Shown: piece after piece, positions 1 to 5,193 of the stretch
How positions within the stretch are numbered: position 1 is the first letter of the stretch
How the letters are laid out: each line of letters starts with the position of its first letter
DNA from: an uncultured Candidatus Melainabacteria bacterium
GTDB lineage: Bacteria; Cyanobacteriota; Vampirovibrionia; Gastranaerophilales; Gastranaerophilaceae
DNA length: 6,401 nucleotides
NCBI GenBank assembly: GCA_937898445.1
Contig: CALEJY010000109.1
Location: 1-6,401, forward strand
Direction of reading: 5' to 3'
Translations under genes and position numbers: made by a program
The notes under the pieces: generated by a model
What the model was told of the DNA's origin: nothing
The model's database searches: none
Seen by the model: only the letters and a program-made list of their open reading frames with translations

Positions 1-93
1 GGATTTTTCCAAAGAAATGCGTAAAACATAGACGGGATAGGGATCCCGCACTACTTACTTAACAATTAAAAAAGTTAATCATTGCAACGTTAG

Positions 94-190
94 TTTCCTT
101 GCGGGAAAGCACCCATCCCTGCCCCTTCCCTCGTAAGGGAAGGGAAGAAAAAGTTTCCTCCCTAATGAGGGAGGATTAAAGGTGGGTGCT
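94..190. repeat. Composite hairpin cluster (nested inverted repeats)
   Basis: Four inverted repeats are packed into under 100 bases. An outer arm AGCACCCA at 108-115 pairs perfectly with TGGGTGCT at 183-190, with further matching inward after one mismatch. Inside it are two perfect GC-rich hairpins with 4-base loops: CCCTTCCCT 123-131 with AGGGAAGGG 136-144, and TCCTCCCT 156-163 with AGGGAGGA 168-175. A fourth, TTTCC 94-98 with GGAAA 104-108, abuts the outer arm. Folded, the outer stem with its two inner hairpins makes a three-way junction. The sequence is much richer in G+C than its surroundings and has no convincing reading frame. It is probably a dispersed non-coding repeat of the REP/MITE kind; a structured RNA is possible. 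The structure is read directly; the class is inferred. Confidence 0.7.
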
Positions 191-200
191 GTTTATCTCG

Positions 201-230
201 TATTACTACGTCACTTCGCTCCTTGTAATA
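201..230. repeat. Dispersed repeat, copy A
   Basis: This 30-base unit matches 1681-1710 at 27 of 30 positions in the same orientation. Its ends TATTAC and GTAATA are complementary, enclosing a core of the TTCGCTC type. It lies directly beyond the terminator of the FGE-like gene and next to the hairpin cluster at 94-190. Short imperfect palindromes with this kind of core are common intergenic repeats in many bacterial genomes. Confidence 0.7.
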
Positions 231-238
231 ATAGCAAC

Positions 239-267
239 AAAAAAGCGGATTAAAATCCGCTTTTTTT
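239..267 (-). terminator. Intrinsic terminator of the GX3/FGE unit
   Basis: AGCGGAT at 244-250 pairs perfectly with ATCCGCT at 255-261 around a 4-base loop. The stem is extended by the A tract on the left and T tract on the right. In minus-strand sense it is a GC-containing stem followed by a U run, a few bases after the stop codon at 271-273. The symmetric A and T tracts mean it could also stop plus-strand transcription entering from the left. Confidence 0.88.
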
Positions 268-270
268 ATA

Positions 271-1233
271 TTATTTTTCTCTTATTATTCTAAAACCAAC
301 ATTTGAATAACCGGATTGAGGATTTCGACCTTCATCTCTGTATTCTGTTCTACAATCTGTCCTTTTGGAATCCCAAGCTCCGCCCTTAACAGCTTTTGTT
401 GTAGATGTTCTGTTAGTAGAAGTCCATTCCCAAACATTTCCCCACATATTAACAGCACCAGACGCTGAAATAGTGTTTGAATAAGCATTTACTGCAGTTA
501 TACCAAGATTTTCTCCTGCATTAAAGTCTGCATCTTTAGGCATGTGACCTGCTGCTTGTTCCCATTCTTTTTCGGTCGGCAATCTGTAATTTGCAGAATT
601 ATCATTTCTTGAAAGCCAACTGCAATACGCAACGGCATCATTATATGATACATTTACAACAGGAAATTTTAATTTGTTTGCCGGAACAACACCATTTGTC
701 CAATCTTTTGGAGCTTTTCTTCCCGTAGCTTTAATAAATTTTGAATATTCTTCATTTGTTACTGTTGTATATGCAATAGAAACATTTTGAGCAGCACCCA
801 AAACAGGCAAGTAGCCATCTTTAGTTTCTCTAATTCCAGGTTTTAATCTTGCATCTGTAAATCTGCTTAAAGATTGATTTATTCGATTTTCTCTATCTCT
901 TAGCATTTCATTTACAATTTCTTGCATTTCATCAATTTTTGATTGATCTTTAGCAGTTTGTTTAAGTTCTGCCAATTTTGCTTTTTTCTTTGCTACAACT
1001 TTGTCGTAATTTATTTCAATTTGTTTTCTTAATGCTTGTTTATTGCTTTCTGTCGGGTTTTGACGATATGCAGCAATAAGTCCTCTTGTAACATCATCTA
1101 GCATTGGTCGCTCTTTTTCGACAGTTGTAGAATATTTAAAAGATTTGGCTTCAGGATTAATTTGCATATTTGTAGCCTGAACAATAGTTGCGCTACACAA
1201 AAGTAGCGCAAGAGTTAAATAAATTTTCTTCAT
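271..1233 (-). CDS. Exported FGE-sulfatase-domain (SUMF1-like) protein, atypical active site
   Basis: This is a 320-residue protein. A Sec signal peptide covers about residues 1-20 (MKK, hydrophobic core, likely cut after VQA). A charged, helical, possibly coiled-coil segment spans about 40-125, and an FGE-sulfatase/C-type-lectin-like domain about 140-320. Family hallmarks are VTNEEYSKF near 158, NVSYNDAVAYCSWLSR near 194-209, YRLPTEKEWEQAAG near 216, MWGNVWEWTS near 263-272, KGGAW near 283 and a terminal VGFR. Family members include formylglycine-generating enzymes, ergothioneine sulfoxide synthases and many non-catalytic secreted domains. Aligned by eye to human FGE, the first active-site Cys position is Ser289 and the second is Cys294, so true copper-dependent FGE activity is doubtful. 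Mature cysteines are only about Cys204 and Cys294. ATG at 1233 is chosen over the TTG just upstream because AAAGGA lies 8 bases before it. It follows the GX3-repeat gene by 13 bases and is probably co-transcribed with it. Substrate or partner unknown. Confidence 0.88.
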   Translation of the reverse strand: MKKIYLTLALLLCSATIVQATNMQINPEAKSFKYSTTVEKERPMLDDVTRGLIAAYRQNPTESNKQALRKQIEINYDKVVAKKKAKLAELKQTAKDQSKIDEMQEIVNEMLRDRENRINQSLSRFTDARLKPGIRETKDGYLPVLGAAQNVSIAYTTVTNEEYSKFIKATGRKAPKDWTNGVVPANKLKFPVVNVSYNDAVAYCSWLSRNDNSANYRLPTEKEWEQAAGHMPKDADFNAGENLGITAVNAYSNTISASGAVNMWGNVWEWTSTNRTSTTKAVKGGAWDSKRTDCRTEYRDEGRNPQSGYSNVGFRIIREK

Positions 1234-1241
1234 CAAATTGT

Positions 1242-1247
1242 TCCTTT
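1242..1247 (-). promoter_or_regulatory. Ribosome binding site fixing the FGE-like gene start
   Basis: Minus-strand AAAGGA stands 8 bases before the ATG at 1233 and only 5 before the in-frame TTG at 1236, favouring the ATG. It touches the stop codon of the upstream gene, so ribosomes finishing that gene would be at this site. Confidence 0.7.
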
Positions 1248-1549
1248 TATTTAGACTTTTTAGCTCCGTTTACTTGACCATTTTTTAACCCATCTTTTAA
1301 GCCATTTTTAAGTCCGTATTTCAAACCATCTTTTTGACCGTCTTTTGCGCCATATTTAAGACCATCTTTAGCTCCAGCCTTTGCTCCATCTTTTAAACCA
1401 GCTTTTGTACCATTTTTAAGTCCTTGTTTTAATCCTTCTTTTTGAACTTTTGTTTGAGTTGTAGTTGTGGTAGTATCAGCAAAAGCCATTGGAACACCAA
1501 ATCCTGCGATAAACATTGACAATACAGATAAAACTAAAAATTTTTTCAT
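1247..1549 (-). CDS. Small secreted Lys/Gly tetrapeptide (GX3) repeat protein
   Basis: This is a 100-residue protein. A clear signal peptide covers residues 1-24 (MKK, hydrophobic core, AFA before Asp25), followed by a Thr-rich linker of about 25-33. Residues 39-98 consist entirely of 15 consecutive GX3 units, nearly all G-[L/A/T/Q]-K-[D/N/A/Y/Q]; then SK ends the chain. The mature protein is strongly basic and has no Cys. Strict GX3 periodicity resembles the Gly-rich repeats of Yae1/Lto1 and YidE/glycine-zipper-like helices, but no family is recognised with confidence. If helical, Gly would line one face and Lys the adjacent one, allowing packing against another helix, a membrane or an anionic polymer; this is inference. 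The ATG at 1549 has AAGGA about 7 bases upstream. It is the first gene of a two-gene unit with the FGE-fold protein and has its own promoter. Function unknown. Confidence 0.85.
   Translation of the reverse strand: MKKFLVLSVLSMFIAGFGVPMAFADTTTTTTQTKVQKEGLKQGLKNGTKAGLKDGAKAGAKDGLKYGAKDGQKDGLKYGLKNGLKDGLKNGQVNGAKKSK
1256..1435 (-). repeat. Tandem 12-bp coding repeats (15 units)
   Basis: The 15 GX3 units of the small secreted protein are encoded by 15 head-to-tail 12-base units of the general form GGN-YTN-AAA-RAN, with synonymous and conservative differences. Because the units have diverged at the third codon position while keeping Gly and Lys, the array looks protein-selected and not freshly expanded. 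Such an array may still gain or lose units by slippage. Confidence 0.8.
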
Positions 1550-1580
1550 TCTAAATCCTTTCTTATTTTTTAATACCAGA

Positions 1581-1614
1581 ACTATATAGTCTACATTGCA
1601 TGAAACGATGTAGA
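1581..1614 (-). promoter_or_regulatory. Palindrome and hairpin in the leader of the GX3 gene
   Basis: TCTACAT at 1590-1596 pairs with ATGTAGA at 1608-1614, and G-C pairing continues after one mismatch, leaving a 7-base loop. It is directly adjoined by the 10-base palindrome ACTATATAGT at 1581-1590. Both lie between the predicted promoter and the ribosome binding site, so they would be in the 5' leader or could be an operator. Small AT-rich palindromes arise by chance in this composition, so the significance is uncertain. Confidence 0.4.
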
Positions 1615-1630
1615 TTTATTTATGTTCATT

Positions 1631-1659
1631 TATATAATACAAATATTAAGTATTGTAAA
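1631..1659 (-). promoter_or_regulatory. Predicted sigma70-type promoter for the GX3/FGE unit
   Basis: On the minus strand TTTACA (1654-1659) is followed after 17 bases by TATATA (1631-1636), a plausible -35/-10 pair. Transcription would start near 1624, giving a leader of about 75 bases. With the terminator at 239-267 it defines a complete two-gene unit. Confidence 0.5.
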
Positions 1660-1680
1660 CTATCTTACATTTTAATAATT

Positions 1681-1750
1681 TATTACTACGTCGCTTCGCT
1701 CCTCGTAATGACAGGTTCACTGGATTGCCACGCATTCGCTCGCAATGACG
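1681..1750. repeat. Dispersed repeat, copy B (two hairpin units in tandem)
   Basis: Unit 1 at 1681-1713 matches copy A at 201-230 (27 of 30 bases). Unit 2 at 1724-1750 is a shorter relative. Both read ATTRC-YACG ... TTCGCTC ... CGYAATGACR, with complementary ends ATTAC/GTAAT (1682-1686 with 1705-1709) and ATTGC/GCAAT (1724-1728 with 1742-1746). The pair fills the space between the DAHP synthase stop and the next promoter. Neither hairpin has a U tract on the minus strand, so it is not a standard terminator, though it could stabilise or allow processing of the upstream mRNA 3' end. Confidence 0.75.
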
Positions 1751-1781
1751 ATTTAGCGTAACAGACTTTGCCTCTTTGCAT

Positions 1782-2831
1782 CTATTCTACATTAGCCGAT
1801 AAACAAGTTTTTTCGTAGTGCAAACTTTCGTTGAACTTGTTAATTCTTCCCATAACCTCTTTAAACATCGGCAATGGCAAACTTTGTTTTCCATCAGACA
1901 AAGCGTTTTCCGGATCGTGATGAATTTCCATCATCACACCGTCAGCACCTACAACCAATCCTGCTTTTGCCATCGGTTCAATCAAATATCTTTGTCCTGT
2001 TCCGTGACTTGGGTCAACAATTATAGGCAAATGTGAGTATTTTTTGATAACAGGAATTGATGCGATATCCATTACGTTACGGGTAAACGCACTGTCAAAG
2101 CTTCTAATTCCTCTTTCACAAAGGATTACATTAGGGTTTCCGTTATACAAAATATGTTCTGCTGCCAACAAAAATTCTCTTATTGTACTTGCCAAACCAC
2201 GTTTCAAAATAACCGGTTTTTGACATCTGCCTACTGCATGCAAAAGTTTGAAGTTTTGAACATTTCTTGCGCCAATTTGCAAAACATCGACATAATCACA
2301 CATCATATCTAAATCCGCTGCATCCATAACCTCTGAAACAGTTAACAAACCTGTTTCTTCGCTTGCTCTTTTCAAATATTTTAAAGCTTTTTCGCCATAA
2401 CCTTGAAAATCGTAAGGAGAAGTTCTCGGTTTGAACGCACCACCACGTAAAAATTCGCAACCCATTTCTTTTGCAGCAAGCGCAGTTTGCAACAAACCGT
2501 CATAATCTTCTTCAACGGAACAAGGTCCAACCATCATAACAGGTTTGTTGTTTCCGCCAATTTTTACTCCGTTTGGAAATTCAATAACAGTATCATCAGG
2601 CTTTCTGTCACGAGAAGCCAATCTAAAAGGCTCTCTGATAACTTTAACCTCTTTTACCCCGTCAAAAGCTGAAACCCTACCCGGAGTAACAGTTGTTTTA
2701 TCTCCAATTGCATCAATTACTGTATGAACTTGACCTTGATTAAATCTTATATCAAATCCGTTATCTTTCAAAAAGTCGATAACACGCTGTATTTGAACTT
2801 TTGTAGCATTACGCTCCATAATTATAATCAT
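1782..2831 (-). CDS. aroF: 3-deoxy-7-phosphoheptulonate (DAHP) synthase
   Basis: A cytosolic 349-residue enzyme that condenses phosphoenolpyruvate and erythrose 4-phosphate to DAHP, the first step of the shikimate pathway to aromatic amino acids. Residues 1-70 form the ferredoxin/ACT-like N-terminal domain known from Thermotoga-type enzymes, where it mediates feedback inhibition; the rest is the type I TIM barrel. Visible landmarks: GPCSVE with metal-ligand Cys104, RGGAFKPRTSPYDFQG (Arg129, Lys134), IGARN (Arg189), ILKRG (Lys210), CERGIRSFD (Glu239), DPSHGTG (His276), EIHHDPE (Glu302) and SDGKQSL (Asp313). All four expected metal ligands are present. No chorismate mutase domain is fused. ATG at 2831 is chosen because MIIIMERNAT is the usual family start and an AGGAG lies just upstream; the in-frame TTG at 2864 would add 11 unrelated residues. 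The gene lies 60 bases after the TPR gene and may be co-transcribed. Confidence 0.97.
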   Translation of the reverse strand: MIIIMERNATKVQIQRVIDFLKDNGFDIRFNQGQVHTVIDAIGDKTTVTPGRVSAFDGVKEVKVIREPFRLASRDRKPDDTVIEFPNGVKIGGNNKPVMMVGPCSVEEDYDGLLQTALAAKEMGCEFLRGGAFKPRTSPYDFQGYGEKALKYLKRASEETGLLTVSEVMDAADLDMMCDYVDVLQIGARNVQNFKLLHAVGRCQKPVILKRGLASTIREFLLAAEHILYNGNPNVILCERGIRSFDSAFTRNVMDIASIPVIKKYSHLPIIVDPSHGTGQRYLIEPMAKAGLVVGADGVMMEIHHDPENALSDGKQSLPLPMFKEVMGRINKFNESLHYEKTCLSANVE

Positions 2832-2841
2832 AAAAAATTTT

Positions 2842-2846
2842 CTCCT
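2842..2846 (-). promoter_or_regulatory. Ribosome binding site of DAHP synthase gene
   Basis: Minus-strand AGGAG lies 10 bases before the ATG at 2831. It falls inside the frame extended from the TTG at 2864, which has no comparable site, so it decides the start. Confidence 0.7.
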
Positions 2847-2891
2847 ACTTAAAGTATTTTGCAAAATGAGTGTATCACGAACAATTAAAAT

Positions 2892-3494
2892 CTACAAACC
2901 CTTTTCATCCAATTTTTTCTTCATATCTCTTGCTGGGAAATAATCCGGCAAAATATGCAAACAATCTTCTACAGACTTTCTGGCTTTTGTGTAATCTTTG
3001 TCTTGGTAATAAATATAAGCCAACAGATAATGCAATTCCGGGTCGTGATAAAAATAACTTTTTGCTCGGTTTAAAAAGAACATTCCTTGTTCTTTCAAAT
3101 TGTTGTTATATAGCACTCTGCCAATAAATTTATGGACTTCTGGGTTAATTGTGTACATAAAATCAGAATACCTGATTATTTTTTCAACAAAAGTCCCCAT
3201 ACAATAAGTTATTAAAATATTCAAATCAATTTCTAAGAAATTTCTTAATTCAAAATATGACGGATATTCTTGAACTTCGCCTTCTATCAAAGAGATTTCA
3301 AACAAAGCCCAATGCGCTCTGATATCAACATCTTCTATCAAAGAAAATTGTTTTTTTGCATACTCCAAATCCCCTTGAAAGAAATGAAGATAAGCATCTT
3401 CCAGCACGCATCCATTTTTAACGAAAAATTGCTGACAGTCCTTATCAAAACCTGCCAACAATTTTTCTCTAGCTTTTTTGTAATCTAAATCCAT
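2892..3494 (-). CDS. Cytosolic tetratricopeptide-repeat protein
   Basis: This is a 200-residue protein with no signal peptide or membrane segment. It is a chain of helical hairpins. The clearest TPR is at about 152-185 (PELHYLLAYIYYQDKDYTKARKSV... then LP), preceded by a degenerate unit at about 118-151; residues 31-65 (AYLHFFQGDLEYAKKQF) look like another. It is rich in Tyr and Phe. TPRs are protein-interaction scaffolds; nothing identifies a partner. The ATG lies only 7 bases after the stop of the exported TPR gene, and the sequence before it is all A and T with no Shine-Dalgarno site, so translation is probably coupled to the upstream gene. The two TPR proteins may therefore act in one process, which is inference. 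Confidence 0.82.
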   Translation of the reverse strand: MDLDYKKAREKLLAGFDKDCQQFFVKNGCVLEDAYLHFFQGDLEYAKKQFSLIEDVDIRAHWALFEISLIEGEVQEYPSYFELRNFLEIDLNILITYCMGTFVEKIIRYSDFMYTINPEVHKFIGRVLYNNNLKEQGMFFLNRAKSYFYHDPELHYLLAYIYYQDKDYTKARKSVEDCLHILPDYFPARDMKKKLDEKGL

Positions 3495-3501
3495 ATAATT
3501 A

Positions 3502-4542
3502 TTAGTAATTATTATTGTTGTTACTATTCAAGTTATTAAAACCTGACATCATAGAATCCATCATCATAGTTTGCATAATTCGAGGATCAATATTTTCCCC
3601 TTTTTGAGCTTGGCTCATCAACATAGGAATCATATTCATCATACTGTTGTTGTTATTGTTATTATTGTTTCCCAACAACATACTCATTTCTGCAACTCTC
3701 GGATCTTGATATTGAGCCATCGCTGCGTAAGGATTTTCTGTAGCTGAAGTTTGTACAGAAACATTTACGCCGGCTTCTTTCAAGGTATTAATAGCCTTCA
3801 AAACTTCATCATCAGAGACTTGTGCAATCTTAATTGTTTCTTCTGCTTCTGTTTTGTTGCTATCGAATTTTTTAATTCTTTGGATATCTTGGTTTTCAAG
3901 ATTGTCTTTTTTGTTAATTGTTTCTTGAATATTATTAAGTTGTTTTTGACGAACTTCGTTATTCAATTCAGGTGACAAACCATTACCATAAGGCGCTCTA
4001 ATAAATTTATCCAAATCATCAAGTTGTTCAACTTCTTTTTGTTCTTGCGGATGACATGCCGGTCCATCTGTCAAGCAATCTCTACCTTTTGTAGCATAAT
4101 CAACCAAATATTGGTTTGGATGAATACTGATAACTTTATTATATTCTTCAACCGCTTTGTCTTTCATATTAAGATGAGTGAATACCATTGCCAAATAATA
4201 ATGAGCAATTGCATTATTTGGTTGTTTTTTCAACAAAGAATAACATTCTTGCATACAACCTGAATAGTTGCCCATTTTATATTTAGCTGCAATACTTTTT
4301 GTTGTAGCGTTCGGGTAATAAACTGTTTTAGTATTAATGTTAAAATTAACACTTCCATCAGACTGTGAATTTCCTGCAGCCTCTTGTCTTCTTATATTGT
4401 CTGCATTCACTGCGTTTTGGTAACTGGAACTTCTTGACGAATTATTATCAAGAGGTTGTAACCCTTCAACTCCTACTGCAAACGCACTCATTGAGCCTGC
4501 TGCAAGTAATAATGCTAATGTCCAAATAAACTTGTTATTCAT
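3502..4542 (-). CDS. Exported TPR protein with Met-rich, poly-Asn C-terminus
   Basis: This is a 346-residue protein. A signal peptide covers 1-22 (hydrophobic core, cut after SAFA), followed by a Ser/Asn-rich linker of about 32-75. Two TPR-like hairpins lie at about 80-145 (MGNYSGCMQECYSLLKKQP; AHYYLAMVFTHLNMKDKAVEEYNKVISIHP), then a charged Gln/Asn-rich helical stretch of about 165-240. The low-complexity C-terminus has eight consecutive Asn at 292-299, eleven Met among residues 301-332, and five Asn at 341-345. Mature cysteines are Cys96, Cys100, Cys156 and Cys163, so two disulfides are possible. AAGGA lies 7 bases before the ATG and a -10 box is at 4604-4609. It is likely periplasmic or surface-associated and may assemble with partners through its TPRs; its function is not recognised. 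Confidence 0.83.
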   Translation of the reverse strand: MNNKFIWTLALLLAAGSMSAFAVGVEGLQPLDNNSSRSSSYQNAVNADNIRRQEAAGNSQSDGSVNFNINTKTVYYPNATTKSIAAKYKMGNYSGCMQECYSLLKKQPNNAIAHYYLAMVFTHLNMKDKAVEEYNKVISIHPNQYLVDYATKGRDCLTDGPACHPQEQKEVEQLDDLDKFIRAPYGNGLSPELNNEVRQKQLNNIQETINKKDNLENQDIQRIKKFDSNKTEAEETIKIAQVSDDEVLKAINTLKEAGVNVSVQTSATENPYAAMAQYQDPRVAEMSMLLGNNNNNNNNSMMNMIPMLMSQAQKGENIDPRIMQTMMMDSMMSGFNNLNSNNNNNY

Positions 4543-4603
4543 ACTTTTATCCTTTTTTCTCTCTCTTTAATTATTTTATTCCACAAATCAAGCTTTTTAT
4601 CTC

Positions 4604-4609
4604 ATTATA
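4604..4609 (-). promoter_or_regulatory. Predicted -10 box of the TPR/aroF unit
   Basis: A perfect TATAAT on the minus strand lies about 60 bases before the ATG at 4542. No good TTGACA-like box is found 16-18 bases upstream; that position falls in the right part of the 12-bp inverted repeat. An activator-assisted promoter is possible, or the -10 match may be fortuitous in AT-rich DNA. Confidence 0.45.
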
Positions 4610-4620
4610 TAACATTTTTG

Positions 4621-4653
4621 AGATAAATCATAATGTAAATATATGATTTATCT
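4621..4653. promoter_or_regulatory. Perfect 12-bp inverted repeat (operator or transcript-end hairpin)
   Basis: AGATAAATCATA at 4621-4632 is the exact complement of TATGATTTATCT at 4642-4653, with a 9-base spacer. The outer half contains the stop codon of queH (4648-4650). The inner half covers the -35 zone of the promoter predicted at 4604-4609. As RNA it makes a hairpin after queH, but with no U run on the minus strand, so a classical terminator is unlikely. As DNA it could be a dimeric-regulator site. Confidence 0.6.
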
Positions 4654-5193
4654 TAAACTAAATTTACAACCGCAGTAATTTTGCCTATATAACTCGAGTT
4701 CACGGGAAATTTTATTTGTTTTCAAAAAACCATCCTTCTTTTTAAAATCTATTGCTAGAAAATTTAATCCTTCATCTTGTGCAATTTTTTCACCTATTTC
4801 AGAAAGTTTTTGGAAATTTTTATGCGGACTTATAACAATTGAGGTTGTGAAGCTTTCAATCCCTCTTGATTTTGCAAACTCTGCCGTTTTTTTCAAACGA
4901 AGTTCAAAACATTTATCACACCTTTTGCCTCGTTCCGGCTCATTTTCAAGACCTTTTGCCGCCTCATAAAATTCATCAGGGCAATAATCTGCCTCAACTA
5001 ATTCGCACTCGAAATGTTTGCACAAAATTCTTTCTGCCTCTAATCTTTTTTGATATTCGGTATCAGGATAAATATTCGGGTTATAAAAATATACTATAAC
5101 CTGATATCCTGCATCTTGTAAAAAAGACACAGGATATCCTGAACAAATTGCGCAACAAGCATGTAGAACTATTTTATCTTTCTTCTGCTCCAT
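4648..5193 (-). CDS. queH: Epoxyqueuosine reductase QueH
   Basis: A cytosolic 181-residue iron-sulfur enzyme of the QueH (formerly DUF208) family. It reduces epoxyqueuosine to queuosine in the wobble base of GUN-anticodon tRNAs, replacing the cobalamin enzyme QueG. Signature parts are all present: HACCAIC (Cys13, Cys14, Cys17), YFYNPNIYPDTEYQKR (36-50), ADYCPDEFY (69-76), GKRCDKCFELRL (Cys92, Cys95), TTSIVISPHKN (116-126) and YRQNYCGCKFS (Cys174, Cys176). Length is normal for the family. The ATG lies 20 bases inside the 3' end of the VKOR-DsbA gene and lacks a strong Shine-Dalgarno sequence, so translational coupling is likely. The link to a disulfide-forming oxidase is operonic, with no obvious biochemical relation. 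Its stop codon is within a 12-bp inverted repeat. Other queuosine genes are not in the window. Confidence 0.95.
   Translation of the reverse strand: MEQKKDKIVLHACCAICSGYPVSFLQDAGYQVIVYFYNPNIYPDTEYQKRLEAERILCKHFECELVEADYCPDEFYEAAKGLENEPERGKRCDKCFELRLKKTAEFAKSRGIESFTTSIVISPHKNFQKLSEIGEKIAQDEGLNFLAIDFKKKDGFLKTNKISRELELYRQNYCGCKFSLR

Noticed and set aside
2..31. Short open plus-strand frame ending in TAG at 29-31 that could be the tail of a gene entering from the left
   Set aside because: Only nine codons are visible, there is no recognisable motif, and other frames are equally possible.
33..48. Six-bp inverted repeat CGGGAT/ATCCCG with a 4-base loop
   Set aside because: Short and without a T tract; it may be a weak transcript-end hairpin of an off-window gene, but nothing supports that.
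94..232. Possible riboswitch or T-box leader
   Set aside because: It lies downstream of the minus-strand genes and no plus-strand gene follows; no conserved riboswitch core was recognised.
285..488. Second open minus-strand frame inside the FGE-like gene
   Set aside because: Out-of-frame shadow of a gene with strong domain motifs; no signal or family likeness of its own.
1256..1435. Possible CRISPR array because of regular spacing
   Set aside because: The 12-base period is coding and continuous, with no spacers between repeats.
2856..2867. Perfect 12-base palindrome ATTTTGCAAAAT upstream of the DAHP synthase gene
   Set aside because: Made almost only of A and T runs; several such palindromes are expected by chance in a window of this composition. 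No clear promoter is beside it.
2870..3127. Open plus-strand frame opposite the cytosolic TPR gene, and similar plus-strand frames across the window
   Set aside because: All lie antisense to well-supported genes, have no ribosome binding site pattern or recognisable motifs, and read as low-complexity Phe/Asn-rich shadows.
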